64,000 nucleotides of DNA. It comes from Lewinellaceae bacterium. Its GTDB lineage: Bacteria; Bacteroidota; Bacteroidia; Chitinophagales; Saprospiraceae. The stretch covers positions 682,001-746,000 of the forward strand of contig JACJYA010000002.1 in the NCBI GenBank assembly GCA_020636315.1, in the 5' to 3' direction. The notes below the pieces were generated by a model. That model saw nothing but the letters and a program-made list of their open reading frames with translations. It had not been told where the DNA came from and ran no database searches. Below, piece after piece: positions 25,826 to 34,522 of this stretch. How positions within the stretch are numbered: the stretch's first letter is position 1; every line of letters starts with the position of its first letter. Position numbers and translations under genes: made by a program.

Positions 25826-25857
25826 TGAATAAAGGGAAGTGCTCCTCCTGCGGAGGC

Positions 25858-27147
25858 TCAACGCAATGCTTCGGGTTTCAGGGTGGCATAATGAAAAACA
25901 TCCAGCACCTGGTCATTTTTTACCACTGCCTGGCGCGCCATGCCTTCGAACTGGAAGCCGGCCTTTTCCAGAACCCGCCGGGAAGCGACGTTGTTGGAGA
26001 AAATGCGGGCATAAACCCGCCTAAGGCCCAGGTCATCAAAGGCATGGTGCACCATTGCCTTAACGGCCTGCGAAACGATGCCGCGCCCCCAGTATTCCTC
26101 TCCCAGCCAATAGCCCAGTTCGCCGGACTGGCTGTAAACGTCCTCCTGAAAGATAATGCCTACAGCGCCGGCGGCTTCACCATCCACTTCGATGGCGAAA
26201 ACGGTTTCCATCTCGGCATTCTGCGCATAATCGATGAACTGCCGGGCATCATTTTGGGTATAGGGGTGAGGGAAGCGGTCCTGCAGGCGGACGGCAATGT
26301 TGGCGTTGTTGGCGTGATAGGCCAGCCGGGAAATATCATCAGGAGTAAAACGGCGAAGCCGGAAGCCCCTCCCTTCAATGAGCACTTCCCTGTCTCCCAA
26401 AGCCGGGCTCTTTTTCGGGTTCAGCAACCGGATCAGCTGGCGGAGATTGTCGATCTCGTCATAATCATACCCATTGGCCTGGTGGCTTTCTACTTTCTCA
26501 TGTTCCCAGGTGGTGTGGAAGGGAATGTGAATGGCCTTCCCTCCCAGCTTACAGACAGGCAGGACATCCGACTTCAGAGAGTTGCCGACCATCAGTACTT
26601 CTTCGAGCCTGATGCCGTTGCGCCCGAATATCTCCCGGTAAGTCGCTTCGTCTTTCTCAGATACGATCTCTACCCGTTTAAAATAGTCGGCCAGGCCGGA
26701 GCGGGCCACTTTGTTCTCCTGATCAAAAAGGTCTCCTTTGGTGATGACCATGAGTGTGTAATATTCAGAAAGGGTTTCCACGGCCTCTTTCACCCCGTCC
26801 AGCAGGTCAACCGGATGTTCCAGCATCTCTTTACCCATGTCGATGATCTGCTGTACTTCCTCTCCGGATATTTTCCCTCCCGACAACTGCACTGCCGTTT
26901 CTATCATAGACAGGACGAAACCTTTAACGCCATACCCGAACAGGCGGAGGTTGTTGCGTTCGGTTTCGTAAAGGCGCTCGTCGAGCTGGCCCGGATCGAT
27001 GTAGGGACTGAGTAATGCTCTGAGTTTGTCCTGGGTTTGCTGAAAGATGGGTTCGTTTACCCAGAGGGTGTCATCGGCATCCAGGGCGATGATCTTTATG
27101 TTTTCATACTTCTGCGCAGAGGACATCAGGTTGGATTGTTTCAACAT
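25858..27147 (-). CDS. HAD hydrolase - GNAT acetyltransferase fusion
   Basis: 429 residues combining two enzymes. Residues ~15-240 are a HAD-superfamily phosphatase: DADDT at 23-27 with nucleophile Asp, VITKGD as motif II, and KLGG/VGNSLKSDV supplying the acidic motif IV. From ~260 there is a RimJ/RimL-type GNAT domain: LRRFTPDDISRLAY, GELGYWLGEEYWGRGIVSQAVKAMVHHAF (acetyl-CoA loop) and NVASRRVLEKAGFQFEGM. Alternative start: Met8. Two single-domain proteins would be the norm, so this is a gene fusion. A combined role, perhaps acetylation of an amine followed by dephosphorylation, is only inference. It is the last of three consecutive minus-strand acyltransferase genes. Confidence 0.9.
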   Translation of the reverse strand: MLKQSNLMSSAQKYENIKIIALDADDTLWVNEPIFQQTQDKLRALLSPYIDPGQLDERLYETERNNLRLFGYGVKGFVLSMIETAVQLSGGKISGEEVQQIIDMGKEMLEHPVDLLDGVKEAVETLSEYYTLMVITKGDLFDQENKVARSGLADYFKRVEIVSEKDEATYREIFGRNGIRLEEVLMVGNSLKSDVLPVCKLGGKAIHIPFHTTWEHEKVESHQANGYDYDEIDNLRQLIRLLNPKKSPALGDREVLIEGRGFRLRRFTPDDISRLAYHANNANIAVRLQDRFPHPYTQNDARQFIDYAQNAEMETVFAIEVDGEAAGAVGIIFQEDVYSQSGELGYWLGEEYWGRGIVSQAVKAMVHHAFDDLGLRRVYARIFSNNVASRRVLEKAGFQFEGMARQAVVKNDQVLDVFHYATLKPEALR

Positions 27148-27257
27148 AAGGGCAAAAGGTTGAATGATGAATTAAGAGCTTTTCAAATTCCGGAACGGCG
27201 CCCGGGCTGATAAGGCCGGGCCGGCTATGCAAGGCGAAACATGCCTGGTAAAAACGT

Positions 27258-27806
27258 TCATCTGGCGGATTCAGTTTTAACCCGTAGTTTATCCTTCCTG
27301 AAATATAAGCCCGGATGCTCCAAAAAGTCAAACTCCTTCCAGAATTCCAGGCCAATCTTTTCCAGTACACGGATGGAGGCCCCGTTTTCTTTCATGGCTC
27401 TGCCGACGATGCGCTTCAGGCCCAGTTGGTTAAAACCGAAATCCAGGCATGCCCGGGCGGCCTCGGTGGCGTACCCCTGCCCCCAGTAGCGCCGGAAGAA
27501 CCTAAACCCGATATCCGTTTCATCCAGGCCGGGGACGTATTTGAGGCCGCACCAGCCGATCCATAAGGGGCGGCCCTCTCTTCTTTCCGGTTTTCGCAGC
27601 ACTGCCCAGCGGCCGTAGCCGTATTTTTCGTATTGATCGTAGTCGAGCAGGAACTGCCGGGCTTCTTCCAAGGAAGCAAAGGGCGGGTCGCCGGTATAGC
27701 GCACCACTTCCGGGTCTTCGTTGAGCGCAAAGAAATGCGGGGCATCTTCCTGGCGGAATTCGCGCAGGAGCAAGCGGGGGGTTTCGAGTAAATAAGTATC
27801 TTTCAT
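27258..27806 (-). CDS. GNAT family N-acetyltransferase (RimJ/RimL-like)
   Basis: 182 residues from the ATG at 27806, the last of three close starts (27830, 27809, 27806). The later ones fit better because the first overlaps the stop of the preceding gene. The domain is complete: LETPRLLLREFRQEDAPHFFALNED, IGFRFFRRYWGQGYATEAARACLDFGF with the Q/R-x-x-G-x-A acetyl-CoA loop, and NGASIRVLEKIGLEFW. Such proteins acetylate ribosomal protein N-termini, amino groups of small molecules or antibiotics; the substrate is unknown. It is likely co-transcribed with the Vat-type gene upstream (about 20 bp gap). Confidence 0.9.
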   Translation of the reverse strand: MKDTYLLETPRLLLREFRQEDAPHFFALNEDPEVVRYTGDPPFASLEEARQFLLDYDQYEKYGYGRWAVLRKPERREGRPLWIGWCGLKYVPGLDETDIGFRFFRRYWGQGYATEAARACLDFGFNQLGLKRIVGRAMKENGASIRVLEKIGLEFWKEFDFLEHPGLYFRKDKLRVKTESAR

Positions 27807-27826
27807 CATGCAAATTTGGGGAGGCT

Positions 27827-28447
27827 TCACTTCAGGGCATCTGCATCATTCCCCGTCAGCAGGTGAACCTTTTGGGTGATTTCCTCCACCGGCCAGTCCC
27901 ACCAGCGCAGCTCCAGCAGTTTGCGTATCTGCTCTTCCGGAAAACGCTTACGGATCTCCCGGGCGGGATTGCCGCCCACGATGGTGTAGGGGGCTACGTC
28001 TTTGGTGACTACAGAAAAGGCGCCAACGATGGCGCCGTCACCGATGTGAACCCCCGGCATGATGGCAGCCCGGTAGCCGATCCAAACGTCGTTGCCGATG
28101 ACGGTGTCCCGCTTTACGGGATATTCCTTCCCCTCCATGGCGTGGCTCCAACTGCCGCCGAAGACGGCAAAAGGATAGGTGCTCACCGCTTCGGCCAGGT
28201 GGTTGGCTCCGTTCATGATGAATTCCACGCCGGAGGCGATCATACAGAACTTGCCGATGATGAGCTTGTCGCCGGTAAAGTCAAAAAGGTATTTTACATT
28301 TTTTTCAAAGTTACGAACATCTTCAAAATCATCATAGTAGGTGTAATCGCCTATGATGATGTTCGGGTTATCGATGAGGTTCTTCAAAAAACAAAGCCGC
28401 TCGATATTGGGGAGCGGAAAGAGGGTATTCGGGTTGGGTGGTTGCAT
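27827..28447 (-). CDS. Vat/CatB-type xenobiotic O-acetyltransferase
   Basis: 206 residues with a left-handed hexapeptide-repeat beta-helix. The match to streptogramin A acetyltransferases is close: NPNIIIGDYTYYDDFEDVRNFEKNV..., DKLIIGKFCMIASGVEFIMNGANH, the catalytic His83 (His82 in VatD numbering), YPVKRDTVIGNDVWIG and VGGNPAREIRKRF. Family enzymes acetylate virginiamycin M-type antibiotics or chloramphenicol. Chromosomal homologues in environmental bacteria may have other acceptors, so resistance is possible, not shown. It is first in a run of three acetyltransferase genes on the minus strand. Confidence 0.93.
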   Translation of the reverse strand: MQPPNPNTLFPLPNIERLCFLKNLIDNPNIIIGDYTYYDDFEDVRNFEKNVKYLFDFTGDKLIIGKFCMIASGVEFIMNGANHLAEAVSTYPFAVFGGSWSHAMEGKEYPVKRDTVIGNDVWIGYRAAIMPGVHIGDGAIVGAFSVVTKDVAPYTIVGGNPAREIRKRFPEEQIRKLLELRWWDWPVEEITQKVHLLTGNDADALK

Positions 28448-28502
28448 AAGGAATGGTTAGTTGATTGGTTGCCCGTCCTCATTTGAGCTCAGCCGGGCCT
28501 TC

Positions 28503-28540
28503 GCCCGCCGTAGCGGGCTTCTGCCCCCAAAGGCGGGCAA
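28503..28540. repeat. GC-rich hairpins upstream of Vat-type gene
   Basis: gcccgc-cgta-gcgggc at 28503-28518 is followed by tgcccc...gggca at about 28522-28539. Neighbouring copies of attggtt words at about 28461 and 28551 flank them. The block lies in the 220-bp divergent gap and has no T tract. Confidence 0.5.
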
Positions 28541-28648
28541 AATTGAATGATTGGTTCGGGGATCAGCGAGGGCACGAGATCCGTACCTGCGAAGAACAGA
28601 ACGTTAAAGTCAGGAGGATAATTCCAGGAAGGAAGACATTTTGAGTTC

Positions 28649-28656
28649 TATCTTTG
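28649..28656 (+). promoter_or_regulatory. candidate -7 box (tatctttg)
   Basis: Fits TAnnTTTG, only 13 bp before the ATG at 28669, which would give a very short leader. No matching -33 TTG was seen. Confidence 0.4.
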
Positions 28657-28668
28657 CAGAAAAAAGCT

Positions 28669-29433
28669 ATGAAAAACAAGTACTTCCCTTTCCTACTTCT
28701 GATCGCGGCCTTGTGGAACGCCCCCACCTTTGCCCAGGAGGAGGCCGAATGGCCCTGGTACCTGCAGCTCAACGGCCACCTGCAGGGGGGCTTCCCCATT
28801 GAAGGCTTTGCCGGACGGCAGGAAAAGAACGGCCTGGGCTGGGGCGGCCAGCTGCTCTTCCAGCTCAAGCGCGGCCGGCCTCTGTTTGTGGGTTTGGAAG
28901 GCTCTATGTTGTACCTGGACAGGGAAAAGCTCAGGTTCACGACTGTAGAGAACGGGCAGGCTGTTGATTACCGGCTGGTGTCCAGCAACAACATTTTTCT
29001 GGGGCACGGGTTGCTGCGCTTCAAGCCCTTTACCAACAGTTGGGCACAGCCCTACGCCGACGGGTTGGTGGGGCTGAAAAAGCTCTACACCCGCACCCGC
29101 CTTATCGACGAAAGCCAGGAGGAAGATGAGGTGGTGGAGGCGACTACCGACCTGAGCGATTCGGCCTTCAGCTACGGGCTGGGCCTGGGAGTACAGGTTT
29201 TCCTTTCGGATTTTCCGGCGGTTCTGGGCGATATCCGGGTGGCCTATCTGCCCGGAGAGAATGCCACGTATTACACCCGCCGCGCTGAAGAACCGGATGT
29301 CATCGAAGACCCGCTCGATGTGTTCGAAGAGGTTAGCTCGCCGGCCACGCTGCTCCTGATCCAGGTGGGCGTAACCATTCAGCTTTCGGATAGCGACTTC
29401 AGAGGGGAAGCTCTGCCGGATGACGACAATTGA
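28669..29433 (+). CDS. outer membrane beta-barrel protein
   Basis: 254 residues from the ATG at 28669, selected because it starts a signal peptide ending APTFAQ; an ATG 15 bp upstream is also in frame. The mature protein has alternating hydrophobic strands (WYLQLNGHLQGGFPI, WGGQLLFQLK, LFVGLEGSMLYL, FSYGLGLGVQVFL, LLLIQVGVTIQLS) typical of an 8- to 10-stranded OMP_b-brl barrel. An acidic loop (DESQEEDEVVE) and an acidic C-terminus are present. It does not end in the usual aromatic residue but continues ~12 residues past the last strand. The function is unknown. Confidence 0.82.
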   Translation: MKNKYFPFLLLIAALWNAPTFAQEEAEWPWYLQLNGHLQGGFPIEGFAGRQEKNGLGWGGQLLFQLKRGRPLFVGLEGSMLYLDREKLRFTTVENGQAVDYRLVSSNNIFLGHGLLRFKPFTNSWAQPYADGLVGLKKLYTRTRLIDESQEEDEVVEATTDLSDSAFSYGLGLGVQVFLSDFPAVLGDIRVAYLPGENATYYTRRAEEPDVIEDPLDVFEEVSSPATLLLIQVGVTIQLSDSDFRGEALPDDDN

Positions 29434-29606
29434 ATACCCTGCCCGTATGGCCAAATCTTCATTTCAGGCTCCATGCTAAATAGTTACAATCCGGAAATTT
29501 CCTGAAGCGCACTAAGCGGATAAAGACAAAATTCCTATCTTTCAAGAGAAAAAGAATTGGGCCCTCCAACTATCCCCAGCTTTTTTCCGCCCTAAAACAA
29601 AGGACC

Positions 29607-30815
29607 ATGTTGCGTTTTTATTCTGCAAGTAACAGTATAGTTAGCTCTGAAAAAGCTATGCAGCGCTGCCTGGAGGCAGCATTGGCAGGACGAGATGCCG
29701 ACATTTATGAAAAGCATCTGCTCATCGTCATTCACACTACCGTAGGCCATGATTTTCGGGGACTTTTGTCTGCCGCTCATCAGCTGTGCCCGCAGGCGAC
29801 TGTAGTGGGTTGCACCTGCAACGGCATCATCGGGGTCGAGGGGGCCAATGAGAACATGCGGGCTTTGGGTATCATGGTGGCCGAAGCAGAAGAAAGAGAG
29901 TTTGGCATTGCCTACTGTGAAGGCCTTCGCCACAATAATTCTTATGAGAAAGCCAGGGAAATGGCGAGAACCCTGAAGGCCGGGACGCCGGGGATCAACA
30001 TGGTCCATATCCTGGCCTCCGGGATAGATGTCGCTGCCGACCGGGCGCTGGAGGGGGTTGCCGAGGTTTTCGGCCCGGAAATGCCGGTTTTCGGAGGTAC
30101 TTCATCTGATAATATGCGAGCCATCAGTACCTATCAGTTCGTCAATTGCCAGGTTCTGGAGCGCGGAGCGGTTATGATCGGCTACGCAGACCCCGGGCTG
30201 AGCGTTGAGATGGGCGTACACCACGGCAACGTCCCCGTCGGGCAGCCTTTTACGGTAACGCACTCCAAAGACAACCAGGTCTTCGCGCTCGACGGCCGGC
30301 CGGCATGGAGCCTGCTGATGGAAAAGCTAAACCTTCCCCAGAATTCACCTCCGGGCCCCTGCATCCCGTTTGCCGGCCTTGCAGAGCGGCTTCCGGAGGA
30401 ATACCACCTGGCCTATGACAACCAGTACATCCTAAGGGCTGTCGTCAAAGTGGATGAAGAGGATTACAGTTTCTATATGCCGGCCGATTGCCCTGAGGGC
30501 ACCCGGCTGTGGCTGACCCAGCGGGATGAGAACCTCATTTTTTCAGGGCTGGAACGCATGATGGCCCAGCTAAGGCAACGCATTGGAGGCAGAAAAGTAG
30601 CCGCTATATTTCATACGGACTGTGCCGCCCGGGGCCGGGCAATGTTCAATAAGATCGTGAAAGATGAGATCATCGAGAAAATGCAAGAACCGTTGATGAA
30701 GGATGGGAAGGTACCCTGGCTGGGTATGTACGGGTTCGGAGAATTTACCAAAATAAACGGTAAAAACCTGTTCCACAATTACACCACCTCCATCTACGCC
30801 CTGGTACGGAATTGA
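29607..30815 (+). CDS. FIST domain sensory protein
   Basis: 402 residues comprising a FIST N-terminal domain (~25-215: HLLIVIHTTVGHDFRGLLSAAHQLCPQATVVGCTCNGIIG, VFGPEMPVFGGTSSDN) and a FIST C-terminal domain (~225-385: VFALDGRPAWSLLMEKL, FSGLERMMAQLRQRIGGRKVAAIFHTDCAARG). FIST domains are proposed to bind small ligands such as amino acids and are linked to kinases and chemotaxis receptors. It has no membrane segment. The histidine kinase gene begins 34 bp downstream, so this is probably the sensory partner supplied in trans. Confidence 0.93.
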   Translation: MLRFYSASNSIVSSEKAMQRCLEAALAGRDADIYEKHLLIVIHTTVGHDFRGLLSAAHQLCPQATVVGCTCNGIIGVEGANENMRALGIMVAEAEEREFGIAYCEGLRHNNSYEKAREMARTLKAGTPGINMVHILASGIDVAADRALEGVAEVFGPEMPVFGGTSSDNMRAISTYQFVNCQVLERGAVMIGYADPGLSVEMGVHHGNVPVGQPFTVTHSKDNQVFALDGRPAWSLLMEKLNLPQNSPPGPCIPFAGLAERLPEEYHLAYDNQYILRAVVKVDEEDYSFYMPADCPEGTRLWLTQRDENLIFSGLERMMAQLRQRIGGRKVAAIFHTDCAARGRAMFNKIVKDEIIEKMQEPLMKDGKVPWLGMYGFGEFTKINGKNLFHNYTTSIYALVRN

Positions 30816-30849
30816 ATGAAAGATACCTCAGTTACAAAAAACCATCGAA

Positions 30850-32259
30850 ATGGGTGGGACAAAAAGCTCCGGGAAAAAGCCGACTTACGAGGAGTTGGAA
30901 AAACTGTACGAGGACTTACAGGCCAGGTCCACCAGGAATATCATCCTGCAACAGGAGCTCATCTCCCTCAAAGATGAGCTTGATCAGGAGCTCAACCGCT
31001 TTCGCCTCATCCAGGAGTTCAGCGAAGTAGGGCTGTTCCAGGAGTCCATTCAGGACTTTGCCACCACCGCCACCGAATATTTTATCCAGGCTTTCGAACA
31101 ACCTCACTGCCTGCTGGCCGAGTATCAGCCGGACGACGACCGGCTCAGGACGTTAAGCACCTTCGGCTTTTCAGGAATAACGATACCTGGTTGTTTTACC
31201 ATTTCCAGGCTTCAGTTCCGCGAACAGGAAGGATTTCTGCTCAGCCAGCGCCCCGGCCTGAAGCAACAGCTTGCATTCCTTTTTCTGGAAGATGCCCTCG
31301 TTGCTCCTCTTTTTGCGCCTGATGGGGCCTTCCTCGGCATGGTGGCCTGTGGCCAGCAGGAAGAAGACCAGCGTTTTTACAACCCCATCGACCCCAAAGA
31401 CCGCCATGCTTTTATCGTAATGGCCACCAAAGTAGGATACCTCCTGCACAATTTCCGGGTCACTGAACAATTGAAACAAGAGATCGAAGAACGCCGAAAG
31501 GTAGAAAAGATGCTGGAGGCCAAGGCCGCCGACCTGCTGCGGTCCAATGCCGAACTGGAACAATTTGCCTACGTGGTTTCCCATGACCTCAAAGCACCGC
31601 TGCGCAACGCCATGGGCTTTGCCCGGCTGCTCAGGAATCACTACCAGGAAAGCCTGCCCGACAAAGGGAGGGAATACCTCGATGTGATCTGGCAGGAAAC
31701 CAACCGTTTCAACCAGATCATCGATGACCTGCTTGCTTATGCCCGCCTGTCTTCCTCTCGCGGAGAAGAAGCGTTATCCATGGTTGACCTCAACCAGGTG
31801 GCCAGAAGAGTGCAGGCCCGCAACTCTTTCGCCATTGCCCAAAGCCAGGCAAGAATACAGGTTGCGGACCTGCCCGCTTTGCCCGCCTATGCCTCCCGGA
31901 TGGAGCAACTTTTTCAAAACCTGATCCTCAATGCCATAAAATTCACTCCTCCGGAAAGGCAGCCTGAGATCAGAATAGGCATAAAAGAAGAAAAGGACAG
32001 CTTCATCTTTTCCGTAACGGACAATGGCATCGGCATAGAAAAAGAAAACCAGAAGCAAATTTTCGGCCTGTTCCAGCGCCTGCCTGCTGCCGAGGCTTAC
32101 GAAGGCAACGGCCTTGGCCTGAGCATTTGTAAAAAGATCGTCGAACAGCACAATGGCAAGATCTGGGTTAAATCTGAGGGAAAAGACAAAGGGGCCACCT
32201 TCTCTTTCTCTTTGCCCAAAGAGGCCGAAGGAAACGGTGAGAGGAAAAGGGAAGAGTAA
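30850..32259 (+). CDS. soluble sensor histidine kinase (GAF-like sensor)
   Basis: 469 residues without membrane segments. An N-terminal coiled coil (~8-55) leads into a GAF-like region (~60-200, with LLAEYQPDDDRLRTLSTFGFSG and APLFAPDGAFLGMVACGQ), then a second coiled coil (RVTEQLKQEIEERRKVEKMLEAKAADL). The HisKA dimerisation domain has His245 in YVVSHDLKAPLRN, as in phytochrome-type kinases. A complete HATPase follows (NLILNAIKFTP, DNGIGIEKE, GNGLGLSICKKIVEQHNG). No response regulator is adjacent. It is coupled to the FIST gene, which may provide ligand input. Confidence 0.94.
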   Translation: MGGTKSSGKKPTYEELEKLYEDLQARSTRNIILQQELISLKDELDQELNRFRLIQEFSEVGLFQESIQDFATTATEYFIQAFEQPHCLLAEYQPDDDRLRTLSTFGFSGITIPGCFTISRLQFREQEGFLLSQRPGLKQQLAFLFLEDALVAPLFAPDGAFLGMVACGQQEEDQRFYNPIDPKDRHAFIVMATKVGYLLHNFRVTEQLKQEIEERRKVEKMLEAKAADLLRSNAELEQFAYVVSHDLKAPLRNAMGFARLLRNHYQESLPDKGREYLDVIWQETNRFNQIIDDLLAYARLSSSRGEEALSMVDLNQVARRVQARNSFAIAQSQARIQVADLPALPAYASRMEQLFQNLILNAIKFTPPERQPEIRIGIKEEKDSFIFSVTDNGIGIEKENQKQIFGLFQRLPAAEAYEGNGLGLSICKKIVEQHNGKIWVKSEGKDKGATFSFSLPKEAEGNGERKREE

Positions 32260-32386
32260 AACGTCATTTTTTGTGGCCTCAGAATTCTATTTCGTCAAAA
32301 GGCAGTTATTAGGCCTGAATTTTAGGAAAAAACCCATAAATTTAGGCTTTCCATTAATTATCCAAAACCATCAAACCACACGCTCT

Positions 32387-32722
32387 ATGTTTGAGATCTT
32401 CAAAAGCGAAAAAGGAGACAAGTTTTATTTTCGCCTGAAAGCCAAAAACGGGCAGGTCATCCTTTCCAGTCAGGGTTATGCGACCAAGGCCAGTGCAAAG
32501 AACGGCGTCGAAAGCGTTATGAAAAACGCCGGCAACGACGACCTCTACGAGCGCAAGGAAGCGGCCAACGGAAAATTCCATTTCAACCTGCTGGCATCGA
32601 ACAAGCAGGTCATTGGCAGCAGCCAGATGTATGCCTCCAAGGCCAGTATGGAGAACGGCATTAATTCCATCAAGTCCAACGCTCCCGGCGCTACCGTCAA
32701 GGATCTGACCGTCGAAGGTTAA
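32387..32722 (+). CDS. YegP-like DUF1508 protein
   Basis: 111 residues from the ATG at 32387, chosen over an upstream in-frame ATG that overlaps the kinase gene because the family begins here. Two tandem ~50-residue DUF1508 repeats are visible (KFYFRLKAKNGQVILSSQGYATKASAKNGVESV and KFHFNLLASNKQVIGSSQMYASKASMENGINSI). The family is small, cytoplasmic and of unknown function, often stress-associated. The leader contains an AT-rich segment with imperfect palindrome, but no clear promoter. Confidence 0.92.
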   Translation: MFEIFKSEKGDKFYFRLKAKNGQVILSSQGYATKASAKNGVESVMKNAGNDDLYERKEAANGKFHFNLLASNKQVIGSSQMYASKASMENGINSIKSNAPGATVKDLTVEG

Positions 32723-32844
32723 CCGCAACGCGCAGGAGGGGAAAAAGGGCCTTTCAGCATCATGGTTTCATAGTGTTCCGCCTCAAAACATGAATCCATA
32801 ATGCCGGCTCTTTCCCCTCCCGGCCTTCCCCATTATCACCCTCT

Positions 32845-33585
32845 ATGCCCTCAACTGTAAAACGCATCAATACCTGGTCCAGCCCAAGGAATGTTTCCAC
32901 CGCTCTCATGTACGCCTTTGCCCAGCGCAAGGATACTCAGGTATTCGACGAGCCGCTGTATGCTCACTACCTTTCCTCCACTCAACGCCGGATACTTCAT
33001 CCGGGGGCTGAAGAGATCATTGCCAGCCAGGAAAAAGACGGAGAAAAGGTGGTCCGCCGCATCCTGCTTGGCAGCCACAGCAGGCCCATTGCCTTTTTCA
33101 AGCAAATGGCCCACCACCTCATAGGTTTGGATGAAAGTTTTCTTCTGGAAATGGATAACGTTCTGCTGATCCGGGACCCGCAGGCTATCATTTTTTCCTA
33201 CAACAAGGTCATCCCCAACCCTTCCATGGAGGACATCGGGATCAAAAAAATGTACAGCCTCTTTCAATTCCTTTCGGAAAACGGCAGGCTCTCGGCGGTT
33301 GTGGACAGCCGGGAACTCCTATCCGGCCCGGAATCAGTCCTTCGCCAGTTGTGCCGGCGCCTGTCCATTACTTTCGACAAGGACATGTTGAGATGGAAGC
33401 CCGGCTCCCGGCCCGAAGACGGGGTATGGGCCCGTTACTGGTACAGCCGCGTTCACCGGTCTTCGGGATTCGAACCTTTTCTGGAACGCGATTATGAGCT
33501 GCCGGCCCGGCTCCGGTCTCTTGCAGCCGAATGTCGCCCTTATTATGAAAAGCTGTACGCGGCGGCCATTAAAGCCGAACTGTAA
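32845..33585 (+). CDS. sulfotransferase-like P-loop protein
   Basis: 246 residues. A PAPS-binding-like P-loop lies at the N-terminus (NTWSSPRNVSTALMYAFAQR), then DEPLYAHYL. A second motif, VLLIRDPQAIIFSYNKV, resembles the 3'-phosphate-binding segment of sulfotransferases. It starts a tight operon: the class IV aminotransferase begins 11 bp after its stop and a metal-receptor-like gene follows. In plants the same two domains, as I recall, occur fused in proteins named branched-chain-aminotransferase-like 1 and 2. That supports a functional link, but the reaction is unknown. Confidence 0.8.
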   Translation: MPSTVKRINTWSSPRNVSTALMYAFAQRKDTQVFDEPLYAHYLSSTQRRILHPGAEEIIASQEKDGEKVVRRILLGSHSRPIAFFKQMAHHLIGLDESFLLEMDNVLLIRDPQAIIFSYNKVIPNPSMEDIGIKKMYSLFQFLSENGRLSAVVDSRELLSGPESVLRQLCRRLSITFDKDMLRWKPGSRPEDGVWARYWYSRVHRSSGFEPFLERDYELPARLRSLAAECRPYYEKLYAAAIKAEL

Positions 33586-33596
33586 TTTACCACACT

Positions 33597-34496
33597 ATGC
33601 TTCAGGAATACAATCCGAAAAACGAGCATATTCTCGTTTACATCAATGGAGCGCTGCTGCCCCGTAAGGAGGCCAAAGTCTCCGTATTTGACAGTGTCGT
33701 TCAGGGTGGCGATGCCGTGTGGGAAGGCCTGCGCGTTTACAACGGCCGCATCTTTTCCCTGAACCGCCACCTCGAACGCCTGCAGAATTCGGCTCATGCT
33801 CTGGCCTTTCGCCAAGTTCCGGATAATGAATTTATCACACAAGCACTCTTCAAGACCCTCCAGGCAAACAAAATGCGCGACGGCGTCCACATCCGGCTTA
33901 CCCTTACCCGGGGCGAAAAGATCACTTCCGGAATGGACCCCCGCCTCAACCAGTCGGGCCCAACGCTCATCATCCTGCCGGAATGGAAACCACCGGTCTA
34001 TCCGCCGGAGATCACCCTCATCACTTCTTCGGTGCGGCGCAATTCACCCATGTTCCTCGATTCCAAGATCCATCACAACAACCTGCTCAACAACATTCTG
34101 GCCAAAATAGAGGCCAACCACGCCGGCGCAGACGCCGGCATCATGCTCGACAAAGACGGGTTCGTCTCCGAAGCCAACGGCGTCAACCTGTTCTGTGTTT
34201 ACAAGAATGTGGTTTATACCCCTCATGCCGACAGCTGCCTGCCGGGCATCACCCGCAGCCTCGTGATCGGGTTGTGCCGCGAACAGAGCATTCCTGTAAA
34301 GGAGAAAAACCTTTCCCTCACCGAATTCTACACCGCCGATGAGGTTTTCACTACCGGCACCATGGGCGAACTCACCAAAGTTTCCGCTATCGATGGTAGA
34401 AATATCATTAACAAATCCGGCCAATCTACGTTGGAAAAGATACAGGAACATTTCAGAAGGATGACTGAAACGAGCGGTACTCCCCTTCCCTTCTGA
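33597..34496 (+). CDS. class IV aminotransferase (BCAT/D-AAT-like)
   Basis: 299 residues of the fold-type IV PLP family. The start of the domain is VYINGALLPRKEAKVSVFDSVVQGGDAVWEGLRVYNG. The PLP Lys is Lys157 in LDSKIHHNNLL, and the phosphate-binding region is SEANGVNLFCVYKNVVYTP and TGTMGELTKVSAIDGR. Members include branched-chain aminotransferase, D-amino acid aminotransferase and aminodeoxychorismate lyase. Here the spacing fits BCAT-like proteins, but the operon with a sulfotransferase-like gene argues against simple Ile/Leu/Val synthesis. Confidence 0.92.
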   Translation: MLQEYNPKNEHILVYINGALLPRKEAKVSVFDSVVQGGDAVWEGLRVYNGRIFSLNRHLERLQNSAHALAFRQVPDNEFITQALFKTLQANKMRDGVHIRLTLTRGEKITSGMDPRLNQSGPTLIILPEWKPPVYPPEITLITSSVRRNSPMFLDSKIHHNNLLNNILAKIEANHAGADAGIMLDKDGFVSEANGVNLFCVYKNVVYTPHADSCLPGITRSLVIGLCREQSIPVKEKNLSLTEFYTADEVFTTGTMGELTKVSAIDGRNIINKSGQSTLEKIQEHFRRMTETSGTPLPF

Positions 34497-34522
34497 ACCA
34501 GGGATTAAGAAACCTAAGGCGT

